A DNA stretch of 62,102 nt, from assembly GCA_003222535.1 (NCBI GenBank), contig QHWJ01000227.1, forward strand, positions 1 to 62,102. The letters are read 5' to 3'. The notes beneath the pieces were generated by a model. It was not told where the DNA came from. It was given only the letters and a program-made list of their open reading frames with translations, and made no database searches. This document shows positions 41,253-50,014 of this stretch, in pieces. The position numbers and the translations under genes are program-made. Origin of the DNA: Acidobacteriota bacterium (GTDB lineage: Bacteria > Acidobacteriota > Vicinamibacteria > Vicinamibacterales > CAVVIG01). The first letter of the stretch is position 1. Each line of letters starts with the position of its first letter.

Positions 41253-43214
41253 TCAGCGCCATAAGTAATATCCGAGTATTAATACGACGCCCAGGAAGAC
41301 CGACGCCGCGTAGGTCCGCACCGAACCGCTCTGCATGCGCCGCAGCCGCTCGCTCAAGCTGCCGACCGTTTCGCCGACGCCGTTCACGGCGCCATCGATG
41401 ACACGCACGTCGACAGCCTTCCACAGCACGTCTTCCGACACGATCCGGATCGGCTGCACGATCGACGCGTCGTACATCTCGTCGACGTAGTACTTGTTCA
41501 GGAGCAGGTTGCGCACACCGGGGAAGCGTTCGGCGACGGCGTCCGCGGCCCGGGGGTGGTTCTTGAAGAAATACATCCCGATTCCGATTCCCGACATCGC
41601 GACGAACGTCGAGACCACCATCAGCGTCCCTTCGAGGCTCGGGGACTCCGGGATTTCGTGGACGACGGCTCCTGAAAAGCTGGGCTCGAGGAATCTCCCG
41701 AACCAGTTCGATCCCGCGAAGACTGGCGGCACGCCGACGTAACCTGCCAGCACCGATCCCGCCGCCAGCGCGATCAGCACCCAGGTCATGGCCGGTGGCG
41801 CATCATGCAGGTGCGCAGCGTGGTGCGAGGGTGCGGCGTGCGAGGGTGCGACGTGGCCCGCGCCCGCCGTGGCCCGTGGCGCAGGCGGGTCGCCGTGGAA
41901 CGCGAGGAACACCAGGCGGAACATGTAGATCGCCGTCAGAAGCGACGTCAGCATCCCGACGGCCCACAGCAGCGTGTGCCCGCGCGCGTAGGTGTCGAAC
42001 AGAATCTCGTCCTTGCTGAAGAAACCGGCCAGCCCGGGAACCCCGGCGATCGCGAGCGCGCCGACGAGGAACGTCCGGTAGGTGATCGGCAGATCGTTTT
42101 TCAGCCCGCCCATCCGCCGCAGATCCTGCTCTCCCCCCATCGCGTGAATCACCGCGCCGGATCCGAGGAACAGGAGCGCCTTGAAGAACGCGTGTGTGTA
42201 GAGGTGAAAGATGCCGGCCGAGTACGCGCCCACGCCCATCGCGAGAAACATGTAGCCGAGCTGTGACACCGTCGAGTATGCGAGCACGCGCTTGATGTCG
42301 TTCTGCACGAGACCGATCGTCCCGGCCATCAGCGCCGTCGCGACGCCGATCGCGGCGACGATCGCCAGGGTCTGCGGCGCATGGCTGAACAGCACCGCGT
42401 TGCGCCCAATCATGTACACCCCCGCCGTCACCATCGTCGCCGCATGGATGAGCGCGGAGACGGGCGTCGGACCTTCCATCGCGTCGGGGAGCCAGATGTA
42501 GAGGGGAATCTGCGCCGATTTTCCTGCGGCGCCGACGAACAACAGCAACGTGATCAGCGAGACGGTGCCGAAGGCCGTCTCGGGACGTATCGCGGCCGCG
42601 ATCGGCGCGATCTCCTGGAAATCGACCGTGCCGAAGGTCTTGAACGCGAGCAGCACGCCGAGGAGGAAGCCGGCGTCGCCGATGCGGTTGACGATGAAGG
42701 CCTTCTTGCCGGCGTCGGAGGCGGACTGCTTCTGATACCAGAACCCGATGAGCAAGTACGAGCAGAGGCCGACTCCCTCCCAGCCGACGAACATTACGAG
42801 GAAGTTCGCGCCCAGGACGAGCACGAGCATGAACGCCGCGAACAGGTTGAGGTACGAGAAATAGCGGGCGTACTCGGCGTCGCTCTCCTCGTGCATGTAC
42901 GCCGTCGAGTAGACATGAATGAGCGATCCGATCCCCGTGACGACGAGGATCATCACGGCCGACAGCGGATCGAGCCGCAGCGCGAAGCCGGCCGTGAAAT
43001 CGCCCGACGAAATCCAGGTGAACACCTGATCCACGATCGCGCGCGAGGCGGGCGGCAGCACGACGAGGCGCCACACCGCGAGCAGGGACACGGCGAATGA
43101 TCCCGCCATCGCCCCGCACGCGATGGCGGCCGCCGCTGCTTTGCCGACTCGCCGGCCGAAGCTGGCGTTCACCAGGAAGCCGAGGAGCGGCAGGAGCGGG
43201 ATGAGAAGCAGCAT
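41253..43214 (-). CDS. nuoL: NADH-quinone oxidoreductase subunit L
   Basis: The 653-residue antiporter-like subunit has the long C-terminal lateral helix. Motifs: FVGWEGVGLCSYLLIGFWYQ with the conserved Glu, GKSAQIPLYIWLPDAMEGPT with the key Lys and Asp, and KRVLAYSTVSQLGYMFLAMG. A His-rich loop (HVAPSHAAPSHHAAHLHD) near residues 460-480 is unusual and may be low-complexity. It lies between hairpins on both sides. Length and motifs are normal. Confidence 0.95.
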   Translation of the reverse strand: MLLLIPLLPLLGFLVNASFGRRVGKAAAAAIACGAMAGSFAVSLLAVWRLVVLPPASRAIVDQVFTWISSGDFTAGFALRLDPLSAVMILVVTGIGSLIHVYSTAYMHEESDAEYARYFSYLNLFAAFMLVLVLGANFLVMFVGWEGVGLCSYLLIGFWYQKQSASDAGKKAFIVNRIGDAGFLLGVLLAFKTFGTVDFQEIAPIAAAIRPETAFGTVSLITLLLFVGAAGKSAQIPLYIWLPDAMEGPTPVSALIHAATMVTAGVYMIGRNAVLFSHAPQTLAIVAAIGVATALMAGTIGLVQNDIKRVLAYSTVSQLGYMFLAMGVGAYSAGIFHLYTHAFFKALLFLGSGAVIHAMGGEQDLRRMGGLKNDLPITYRTFLVGALAIAGVPGLAGFFSKDEILFDTYARGHTLLWAVGMLTSLLTAIYMFRLVFLAFHGDPPAPRATAGAGHVAPSHAAPSHHAAHLHDAPPAMTWVLIALAAGSVLAGYVGVPPVFAGSNWFGRFLEPSFSGAVVHEIPESPSLEGTLMVVSTFVAMSGIGIGMYFFKNHPRAADAVAERFPGVRNLLLNKYYVDEMYDASIVQPIRIVSEDVLWKAVDVRVIDGAVNGVGETVGSLSERLRRMQSGSVRTYAASVFLGVVLILGYYLWR

Positions 43215-43361
43215 CCGTTATCCGTGGAGAACACTGAGAGAGTTGAGGACACAAAGAGGGATTAGCCACAGAGACACTGAGACACTGAGAACAGGTTTGC
43301 TCTGTGTCTCTGTGTCTCCGTGGCTGAGTTTCTCTGTGTTCTCCACGATCTCCGTGTCCTT
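43215..43361. repeat. Word hairpin 12 (GACACTGAGACACTGAG / CTCTGTGTCTC)
   Basis: The left arm has AGCCACAGAGACACTGAGAC. The right arm is CTCTGTGTCTCTGTGTCTCC and more. It fills the nuoL/nuoK gap completely. Confidence 0.9.
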
Positions 43362-43363
43362 GC

Positions 43364-43669
43364 TCACCATTTCAGCGCCGTGAACGAATCGGGGTTCAGC
43401 GATTCGCGGTGCCGGAACAGGCCGATCACGATCGCGAGGCCGACGGCGGCTTCGGCCGCCGCCACGGTCATCACGAAAAAGACGATGATCTGGCCGTCGG
43501 CGGAGCCGAGCGCGCGGCCGAACGCCACGAACGTCAGGTTCACCGCGTTGAGCATGATCTCGATCGAAAGCAGGATCGTGATCAGGTTGCGCCGCACGAA
43601 CACGCCGGCCGTGCCGATCGAGAACAGAATCGCTGAGAGGACGAGATAGTGGTCGAGCGTGACCATCAT
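43364..43669 (-). CDS. nuoK: NADH-quinone oxidoreductase subunit K
   Basis: This 101-residue subunit with three membrane helices is the normal size. Conserved acidic residues are present in [20 protein letters not shown] and [20 protein letters not shown]. Its ATG at 43669 overlaps the TGA of nuoJ (ATGA), so translation is coupled. Confidence 0.97.
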   Translation of the reverse strand: MMVTLDHYLVLSAILFSIGTAGVFVRRNLITILLSIEIMLNAVNLTFVAFGRALGSADGQIIVFFVMTVAAAEAAVGLAIVIGLFRHRESLNPDSFTALKW

Positions 43670-44391
43670 CGTTCACCCGGCAGGGCCGGCGCGCCGCCGT
43701 CTCGGTCGATGGGCCTGTCCTGAGCGAGACGCTCATCCTTCGACGCGCTCAGGATGAGCGGCGAGTCGAAGGGCCTGTCCTGAGCGAGACGCTCATCCTT
43801 CGACGCGCTCAGGATGAGCGGCGAGTCGAAGGGCCTGTCCTGAGCGAGACGCTCATCCTTCGGCGCGCTCAGGATGAGCGGCGAGTCGAAGGGCCCGCGC
43901 CGCGCGAGCACGACGGCGCCGAGCATCGCCACCAGAATCAGGATCGAGGTCACCTCGAAGGGAAACGCATAGGTCGTGAACAGCGAGCGCCCGATCGCGG
44001 CGACCGCATCCACCGAACCGGGGGCAAACGCGCGCGATTCGCCGCCCCGTGCCAGCGCCCAGCACAACTCGACGCCGAGCGCCAGGGCGAGCGACGCGCC
44101 GAAGCGCATGGGGCCGCGCCGCAGCAGCGGATGCGTCTGCTCGTCGTACTCGGTCTCCTCATGCGGCGCGTTCAACAGCATGACGACGAAGAGGAACAGC
44201 ACCATGATGGCGCCGGCGTACACGATGATCTGGATCACGGCGACGAAAGGCGCATCGAGGAGCACGTAGAGTCCGGACAGCGCGCCGAACGACGCGATGA
44301 GCAGCAGGACGCTGTAGATCGGGTTCCGCTGCGCGATGACCAGCAGGGATGCCACCACCGCGATGAACGCAAACACGTAGAAGGGGATCAT
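43666..44391 (-). CDS. nuoJ: NADH-quinone oxidoreductase subunit J with triplicated repeat peptide
   Basis: The product is 241 residues, about 70 longer than typical NuoJ. Residues 1-165 are normal: five helices including [20 protein letters not shown] and [20 protein letters not shown]. Residues 167-226 are three in-frame copies of [20 protein letters not shown] (the first has APKD), encoded by exact 60-bp repeats. The start of nuoK overlaps the stop. nuoI, normally just upstream of nuoJ, is missing; a word hairpin occupies the place. Confidence 0.93.
   Translation of the reverse strand: MIPFYVFAFIAVVASLLVIAQRNPIYSVLLLIASFGALSGLYVLLDAPFVAVIQIIVYAGAIMVLFLFVVMLLNAPHEETEYDEQTHPLLRRGPMRFGASLALALGVELCWALARGGESRAFAPGSVDAVAAIGRSLFTTYAFPFEVTSILILVAMLGAVVLARRGPFDSPLILSAPKDERLAQDRPFDSPLILSASKDERLAQDRPFDSPLILSASKDERLAQDRPIDRDGGAPALPGER
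43711..43890. repeat. Three tandem 60-bp REP-derived units in frame inside nuoJ
   Basis: Units at 43711-43770, 43771-43830 and 43831-43890 are identical except one base in the third (CGGCGCGC for CGACGCGC). Each contains CTGTCCTGAGCGAGACGCTC and CGCTCAGGATGAGCGGCGAG palindromes. 60 bp is divisible by three, so the nuoJ frame is kept. Confidence 0.95.
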
Positions 44392-44394
44392 CGT

Positions 44395-44539
44395 CTCTCG
44401 CCGGCAACGACACGGAGCAAGAGGAGATCACGGAGAGAAAACAGCCACGGAGCCACGGAGACACGGAGACAGATTGATCTCCGTGTCTCTGTGTCTCCGC
44501 GGCTGAACTTCCCTGTGCCCTCCGCCATCTCCGTGCCTC
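44395..44539. repeat. Word hairpin 13 (CACGGAG / CTCCGTG) at the nuoH/nuoJ junction
   Basis: The left arm ends GAGCCACGGAGACACGGAGA. The right arm begins TCTCCGTGTCTCTGTGTCTC. It fills the gap where nuoI would be expected. Confidence 0.9.
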
Positions 44540-45565
44540 CTACAACCCGAAATAGAGCACTCCCGCCGCCGTCACGAGCAGGTTGATCACCGCGAGCGGC
44601 AGCAAGACCTTCCAGCCAAAAGCCATGAGCTGGTCGTAGCGGTATCGCGGCAGCGTCCACCGCATCCAGACGTAGAAGAACAGCAGCGCGGCCACTTTGA
44701 TCAGGAACCAGATCCAGCCGAGCGACTCCGGCAGCAACGGTCCGTGCCAGCCACCGAGGAACAAATCGGTCGCGACCGCTGAGACCGTCACCATGTTGAT
44801 GTACTCCGCGAGGAAGAACATCGCGAAGCTCATGCTGCTGTACTCGGTGTGATAGCCGGCGACGAGCTCCTGCTCCGCCTCCGGGAAATCGAACGGCGCG
44901 CGGTTGGTCTCCGCGATGCCGGCGGTCATGTAAATGAAGAAGCCGAGCGGCTGGACGAAGATGAACCAGCGCGGAATGAATCCCAGCCAGGTCCCGGCCT
45001 GCCGGTTCACGAGATCGGTCAGCGACAGCGAGTTGCCGACGAGGAGCACGGTCGCGAGCGCGAGGCCGTACGACAGCTCATAGCTGATCATCTGCGCCGA
45101 CGAACGCAGGCCGCCGAGCAGCGAGTACTTGCTGTTCGCGCTCCAGCCGGCCAGCACGATGCCGTACACGCTCATCGACGCGATCGCGAAGATCACCAGC
45201 ACCGCGACGTTGACATCGGCCACCTGCAATCGAACCCGCTCGTCCAGCAGACCGAAGAACGTGGTCTCGGCGCCGAACGGAACGACGGCGAACGCGGCGA
45301 ACGCGGCCGTCGCCGAGATGATGGGCGCCAGCGTGAACAGGAGCGCATCGGCCGCGCGCGGCCGCAGTTCCTCCTTGAACATCAACTTGACGACGTCGGC
45401 GATCGGCTGCAGCAGCCCCTTTGGACCGACCAGATACGGCCCGAGCCGCTGCTGCAGGAGCGCCGCCACCTTCCGCTCGACGTACACCATGACGGCCGCC
45501 GAGCTCAGCAGCATCACGAAGACGAACAGCGTCAGGGCGACTTGCGCGAGGAGCAGCGGGCTCAT
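44540..45565 (-). CDS. nuoH: NADH-quinone oxidoreductase subunit H
   Basis: The product is 341 residues with eight helices. It forms the quinone chamber with NuoB and NuoD. Conserved stretches: VYVERKVAALLQQRLGPYLV, GPKGLLQPIADVVKLMFKEE, AETNRAPFDFPEAEQELVAG and YHTEYSSMSFAMFFLAEYIN. It lies downstream of nuoF with only 82 bp of word repeats between; nuoG would be expected in that place. Confidence 0.96.
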   Translation of the reverse strand: MSPLLLAQVALTLFVFVMLLSSAAVMVYVERKVAALLQQRLGPYLVGPKGLLQPIADVVKLMFKEELRPRAADALLFTLAPIISATAAFAAFAVVPFGAETTFFGLLDERVRLQVADVNVAVLVIFAIASMSVYGIVLAGWSANSKYSLLGGLRSSAQMISYELSYGLALATVLLVGNSLSLTDLVNRQAGTWLGFIPRWFIFVQPLGFFIYMTAGIAETNRAPFDFPEAEQELVAGYHTEYSSMSFAMFFLAEYINMVTVSAVATDLFLGGWHGPLLPESLGWIWFLIKVAALLFFYVWMRWTLPRYRYDQLMAFGWKVLLPLAVINLLVTAAGVLYFGL

Positions 45566-45567
45566 AG

Positions 45568-45647
45568 TGAATCTGCGATCGGGTGATCGGTGATCGCCGA
45601 TCGATCGCCGGTTGTCGATTGACCGCCGATCGCCGATGGCGAAATCA
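45568..45647. repeat. Word hairpin 14 (GATCGGTGATCGCCGATC) at the nuoF/nuoH junction
   Basis: Words built from GATCG, GTGATCG and CGCCGATCG are repeated through the 82-bp gap. It stands exactly where nuoG is expected in the canonical order. Confidence 0.85.
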
Positions 45648-46946
45648 TCAATGCACTCCCTCGAGGGCGCGCGTTGCCCTCCATGGTGCAGGCAACGTAC
45701 AGCGCCCTTCCCTGATATGTGCCTCGTATTCGTGCCGGAAATGTTTCAGCGTCGTCAGCACGGGCGTGACCGCGGCGTCGCCGAAGGCGCACAGCGTCTT
45801 GCCGGCCACGTTGCCCGAGATGCTCGAGAGCAGATCGAGGTCCCGCAGCTGCCCCCCGCCGCCCTCGATGCGGCGGAGGATCTTGTGCAGCCAGTCGGTG
45901 CCCTCGCGGCACGGCGTGCACTTGCCGCACGACTCGTGCCGGTAGAAGTGCAGCAGGTTCTCCGCCAGCCACACCATGCACGTCGTGTCGTCGAGCACGA
46001 CGATGCCCGCTGAACCGAGGAGAGAGCCGGCCTTCTGGATGCCGTCGAAGCTCGCCTGCGTGTCGAGCTGATCCGGCAGCAGACACGGGACCGAGGATCC
46101 GCCGGGGATGACCGCCTTGAGCGTCCGCCCTTCGCGCACCCCGCCGGCATGGCCTTCGATCAGCTCGCGCAGCGTGATCTTCATCGACGCTTCGTAGACG
46201 CCCGGCCGCCTGACGTGTCCGCTGACGCAGTACAGCTTCGGCCCGCCGTTTTTTTCCGGGCCGAGACCGGCGAACCATTCCGCGCCGTTCAGCAGGATCA
46301 GCGGGACGTTGCTCAGCGTCTCGACGTTGTTCACCGCGGTCGGACAGTTGTAGAGGCCGACCACGGCCGGGAAGGGCGGCTTGTTGCGCGGCTGCGCGCG
46401 TTTGCCTTCGAGCGACTCGAGCAGCGCCGTCTCCTCCCCCGCTTCGTACGCGCCGGCGCCGCGATGGACGTAGACGTCGCAGTCGAATCCCGATCCCAGG
46501 ACGTTCCTGCCGAGGAAGCCGCGCGCGTACGCCTCGGCAATCGCGCGCTCGAGCACCTCCTGCACGTGGAGGAACTCGCCGCGGACGTAAATGTAGGCTA
46601 TCTTCGCGCCGATGGCGTAGCAGCCGATCGCGCACCCTTCTATCAGGAGGTGGGGATTGCGCTCCATCAGCAGATGGTCCTTGAAAGTGCCGGGCTCGCT
46701 TTCGTCCGCGTTGCAGGCGATGTACTTCGGATTCGGCGACTTCTTGTCGACGAATTGCCATTTCATCCCGGTCGGGAAGCCGGCGCCGCCGCGCCCGCGC
46801 AGCCCCGACGCCTTGACGGCCTCGATCACCTCGTCAGGCGTCATCGCGAGCGCCTTGCGAAACCCTTCATACCCCTGGTGCCGGAGGTAGAAGTCCAGCG
46901 TGAAGGCGTTGGGCTCGCGCACATACCTGGTCAGCAGCGGTTCCAT
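45648..46946 (-). CDS. nuoF: NADH-quinone oxidoreductase subunit F (NADH dehydrogenase flavoprotein)
   Basis: The 432-residue NADH- and FMN-binding subunit. The FMN/NADH site is GRGGAGFPTGMKWQFVDK near residue 51, with NADESEPGTFKDHLLMERNP. The [4Fe-4S] N3 ligands are in HESCGKCTPCREG (near residue 350) plus the later Cys in KTLCAFGDAA. Complete and of normal length. It needs NuoE and NuoG as partners, but nuoG is not in this window. Confidence 0.97.
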   Translation of the reverse strand: MEPLLTRYVREPNAFTLDFYLRHQGYEGFRKALAMTPDEVIEAVKASGLRGRGGAGFPTGMKWQFVDKKSPNPKYIACNADESEPGTFKDHLLMERNPHLLIEGCAIGCYAIGAKIAYIYVRGEFLHVQEVLERAIAEAYARGFLGRNVLGSGFDCDVYVHRGAGAYEAGEETALLESLEGKRAQPRNKPPFPAVVGLYNCPTAVNNVETLSNVPLILLNGAEWFAGLGPEKNGGPKLYCVSGHVRRPGVYEASMKITLRELIEGHAGGVREGRTLKAVIPGGSSVPCLLPDQLDTQASFDGIQKAGSLLGSAGIVVLDDTTCMVWLAENLLHFYRHESCGKCTPCREGTDWLHKILRRIEGGGGQLRDLDLLSSISGNVAGKTLCAFGDAAVTPVLTTLKHFRHEYEAHIREGRCTLPAPWRATRALEGVH

Positions 46947-46974
46947 GTCAGCCGCAACCCATCACGGAAAATGC

Positions 46975-47055
46975 AACCACGAAAACACGAAAACACGAAA
47001 ACACGAAAAAGACGAGCGATCTCTTCTTCGTACCGGCTTCGTGGCTTCGTGGTGG
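46975..47055. repeat. Word hairpin 15 (ACGAAAAC / TTCGTGG)
   Basis: The left arm GAAAACACGAAAACACGAAA is a tandem. The right arm CTTCGTGGCTTCGTGGTGGC is its complement. It lies in the nuoE/nuoF gap. Confidence 0.85.
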
Positions 47056-47069
47056 CATTTCCCTGGCGA

Positions 47070-47675
47070 TCATCGTTTTTGCTCGATGACGTGGTGACAT
47101 CCGCTCAGCGCGGCTTCGCCTCGCGATCGCAGATCGTCCACCAGCCGCGCGGCATCACCCGGCTTGACGTTCTCGTGCCACGCGTCGTTCACCATCACGA
47201 CCGGCGCGCGATCGCAGGCGCCGAGGCACTCCACTTCGAGCAGCGTGAAGGTGCCGCTCGGGTCGGTCTGCCCGGGCGGGATGCCGATCTTCGCGGACAG
47301 CTCCTCGGTGACGCGCTCGGCGCCGTTCAGCGCGCAGGAGAGCGTGCGGCATACCTGCAGCACGAACGTCCCCACCGGCTTCGTGTAGAACATCGTGTAG
47401 AACGACACGACGTCCTCGACCTCCGCGCGGGTGATCCCGACGAGCCCGGCGACGTGCCGAATCGCATTCGCGGTGATGTAACCCTGCTGCTGCTGCGCGA
47501 GATACAACGCCGGCAGCACGGCCGAGCGCCGGCGATCGGGCGGATACCGCCGGACGATCTCGTCGAAGCGGGCGCGGTTCGCCGGGGTGTAGACGAACGC
47601 CGGCCCCTCGTCTTCGAGCGGCCGCGCGGATTTCTGGAAGGTGGCGTCGTACGCCATCTTCGGATGAAAGCTCAC
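47070..47675 (-). CDS. nuoE: NADH-quinone oxidoreductase subunit E
   Basis: The 201-residue [2Fe-2S] subunit (N1a). Ligands are VCRTLSCALNG (two Cys, CX4C) and LGACDRAPV (with ECLGAC giving the other pair). The thioredoxin-like fold is preceded by a helical region. The ATG overlaps the TGA of nuoD (ATGA). It lies upstream of nuoF with a word hairpin between. Normal size. Confidence 0.95.
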   Translation of the reverse strand: MSFHPKMAYDATFQKSARPLEDEGPAFVYTPANRARFDEIVRRYPPDRRRSAVLPALYLAQQQQGYITANAIRHVAGLVGITRAEVEDVVSFYTMFYTKPVGTFVLQVCRTLSCALNGAERVTEELSAKIGIPPGQTDPSGTFTLLEVECLGACDRAPVVMVNDAWHENVKPGDAARLVDDLRSRGEAALSGCHHVIEQKR

Positions 47676-48853
47676 CGGTCCACGTCTCCCATCACCACGT
47701 CAATCGATCCGATCACGGCGATGACGTCGGCAATCAGCCCGCCGACGATCATCCGCTCGAGCGCCTGGCACGCCAGCAGGGACGGCGGACGGGACTTGAC
47801 GCGCCACGGCCGGTTGGACCCGTCCGACACCACGTAAAAACCCTGCTCGCCGCGAGGCCCCTCGACCGGCACATACGCCTCGCCGGCCGGCACCGTGAAT
47901 CCCTGCGAATAGATCAGGAAGTGCTGAATCAGCGCTTCCATTTCGGTATACACGCGATCCTTGGGCGGCGGGGTGATCCGCGGATCGACGATGGCGAAAA
48001 CCCCGGTCGGCGGGATTCGCTCGAGCGCCTGACGGCACAGCTTCACGCTCTCGCGCATCTCCGCGAGGCGCACCTGGTAGCGCGAATAGGCGTCGCCGCG
48101 CGTCTGGGTCGGCACCTTGAAGTCATACGTGTCGTAGCCGAGGTACGGAAAAGACTTCCGGACATCGTAGTCGACGCCGGCCGCGCGGGCGATCGGCCCC
48201 ATCAGGCTGTACGCGACCGCATCGTCTTTCGAGATCACGCCGACGCCCTGCGTCCGCTTCAGGTAGATCTCGTTTGTCGTCAGCAGATCCTCGTACTCGT
48301 CGAGCTTCGCCGGAAAGGCGTCGAGAAACGCGCGGACGGCGGCGTGGAATCCGCGCGGGAGGTCTTCGCGCAGCCCTCCGACGCGGAGGTAGCTCGGGAA
48401 CAGGCGGAAGCCGGCGAGCAGCTCGTTGATATTGAGCAGCTGCTCGCGCTCGCGGAAGCAGTACAGCATCACCGACACCGCGCCGACCTCCATGCCGTGC
48501 GTGCCGAGCCAGACGAGGTGGCTGTTGATGCGCTGGAGCTCCGCGAGCAGGACGCGGACATCGCGTGTGCGCTGGGGAACCTCGACGCCCAGCAGCCTCT
48601 CGACCGACAGGCAGAACGCCAGGCTGTTGGACTGCGCGCTGAGGTAATCCATCCGCTCGACGAGCGGGATCACCTGCTGCCATTTCTTCTGCTCCGTCGT
48701 CTTCTCGATGCCGGTGTGGAGATAGCCGATGGTGGGCGCGGCGGACAGCACCGTTTCGCCGTCGAGCACGAGGACCAGCCGCAGCACGCCGTGCGTGCTG
48801 GGGTGCTGGGGCCCCATGTTGACGGTCATCGTTTCCGTCCTGATCTCCGGCAT
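47672..48853 (-). CDS. nuoD: NADH-quinone oxidoreductase subunit D
   Basis: The 393-residue 49-kDa-type subunit lines the quinone site. NMGPQHPSTHGVLRLVLVLD at the start and the C-terminal SIDVVMGDVDR are diagnostic. GYLHTGIEKTTEQKKWQQV contains the quinone-site His and Tyr region. The start codon overlaps the gmhA stop by one base (TGATG). Confidence 0.97.
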   Translation of the reverse strand: MPEIRTETMTVNMGPQHPSTHGVLRLVLVLDGETVLSAAPTIGYLHTGIEKTTEQKKWQQVIPLVERMDYLSAQSNSLAFCLSVERLLGVEVPQRTRDVRVLLAELQRINSHLVWLGTHGMEVGAVSVMLYCFREREQLLNINELLAGFRLFPSYLRVGGLREDLPRGFHAAVRAFLDAFPAKLDEYEDLLTTNEIYLKRTQGVGVISKDDAVAYSLMGPIARAAGVDYDVRKSFPYLGYDTYDFKVPTQTRGDAYSRYQVRLAEMRESVKLCRQALERIPPTGVFAIVDPRITPPPKDRVYTEMEALIQHFLIYSQGFTVPAGEAYVPVEGPRGEQGFYVVSDGSNRPWRVKSRPPSLLACQALERMIVGGLIADVIAVIGSIDVVMGDVDR

Positions 48854-49443
48854 CAGAACCGCTCCGCGGTGCCATCAGCGAAGCTCTTTTCCACCAGGTC
48901 GCAGATGATGTGCAACAAGGTCCGATGCACTTCCTGCACGCGCGCCGGGACGTCCGACGGGACGTTGACGTGGATCGCCGCCGCGCGTCCGGCGGCGCCG
49001 CCGTCCCCGCCGGTCAACGCGATGGTCTGCAGGCGCAGGGCCCGCCCGACCTCGAGCCCGGCGACCACGTTGGGCGACGCCCCGCTGGTGCTGATCCCGA
49101 GCGCCACGTCCCCCGGCCGGCCGAGCGCCTCGATCTGCCGGGCGAACACCCGGTCGTAGCCATAGTCGTTGCCGATGCTCGTCAGCACGCTCGTATCCGT
49201 CGTCAGCGCCAGCGCGGCCAGCGCGGCCCGCTCGCGCTGGAATCGTCCCACGAGCTCGGCCGCCACGTGCTGCGCGTCCGCGGCGCTCCCTCCGTTGCCG
49301 AACAGCAGCAGCTTGCCCCCGAGCTTCAATGCCTCGACGATGGCCGCCGCCGCTTCGACGACCGGGCGCGAATCGGCGTCGCTCATGCGCTGATGCAGCG
49401 CGATCGCGTCCGCGATCGTCGATCGAACGAGATCGACCGTCAC
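48853..49443 (-). CDS. gmhA: Phosphoheptose isomerase (sedoheptulose-7-phosphate isomerase)
   Basis: The product is 196 residues from GTG 49443. It converts sedoheptulose 7-phosphate to D-glycero-D-manno-heptose 7-phosphate in ADP-heptose synthesis. The SIS fold is seen as LLLFGNGGSAADAQHVAAEL (with the zinc-site His and Glu), ALGISTSGASPNVVAGLEVG and the C-terminal RVQEVHRTLLHIICDLVEKS, which supplies Gln and His. It lies inside the nuo operon, between nuoC and nuoD, and overlaps the nuoD start by one base, so it must be co-expressed with complex I. Its kinase partner is at 3841-4824. Confidence 0.92.
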   Translation of the reverse strand: MTVDLVRSTIADAIALHQRMSDADSRPVVEAAAAIVEALKLGGKLLLFGNGGSAADAQHVAAELVGRFQRERAALAALALTTDTSVLTSIGNDYGYDRVFARQIEALGRPGDVALGISTSGASPNVVAGLEVGRALRLQTIALTGGDGGAAGRAAAIHVNVPSDVPARVQEVHRTLLHIICDLVEKSFADGTAERF

Positions 49444-49468
49444 AACGCTCCGGCGCGGCGGCGCGTGC

Positions 49469-50014
49469 TCATCCTCGAGTCAGCCGATCCTTCGTGACGC
49501 TCGCCCGGAACTCTTCCTCGGTGACCTGCAGCGGCTCGGAGGCGCGCGGCGTCATCCGGATCTGGACCGGATAATCCTTGCGCAGCGGATACCCCTCCCA
49601 GTCCTCCGGCATCAGCAGACGCCGCGGATCCGGGTGGCCGTCGAAGGCGATGCCGAACAGATCCCACACTTCGCGCTCGAGCCAGTTGGCCGCGGGCCAC
49701 ACGCCGCTGACCGTCGCGACGTGCGCGTCGGCGCCATGCAAGCGCACTTTCACGCGCAGCCGCAGACGATGCGCGATCGACACGATGATGTAGACGAGCT
49801 CGAAGCGCGGCTCGCGCGGCCAGAAGTCGACCGCCGTCACCTCGGCAAGGAAGGTGAACGCCAGATCGGACCTGTCGCGCAGCACGCGCGCGACCGCCGG
49901 CAGCTCATCCCGCGACACATACATCGTCGTCTGCAGATCGACGCTGGGCACGCTCTCGAGCTGCGCGGCGGGCACGGCATCCTGCAGCGATGCGATGAGC
50001 GTGTTCTGGTCCAT
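49469..50014 (-). CDS. nuoC: NADH-quinone oxidoreductase subunit C
   Basis: The 181-residue 30-kDa-type subunit of the peripheral arm. [20 protein letters not shown] and [20 protein letters not shown] (the family ERE-DxxG motif) are clear, then [20 protein letters not shown]. The ATG directly follows the TAA of nuoB with no gap. Separate from nuoD here (no CD fusion), with gmhA between. Confidence 0.96.
   Translation of the reverse strand: MDQNTLIASLQDAVPAAQLESVPSVDLQTTMYVSRDELPAVARVLRDRSDLAFTFLAEVTAVDFWPREPRFELVYIIVSIAHRLRLRVKVRLHGADAHVATVSGVWPAANWLEREVWDLFGIAFDGHPDPRRLLMPEDWEGYPLRKDYPVQIRMTPRASEPLQVTEEEFRASVTKDRLTRG

Noticed and set aside
41820-41880. The His-rich loop of NuoL as a separate repeat insertion
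   Set aside because: The GTGCGAGGGTGCGG-type words there are imperfect and not palindromic. It may simply be a variable loop.
43711-43890. Possible CRISPR array
   Set aside because: The three units are directly adjacent with no unique spacers and are translated as part of nuoJ.
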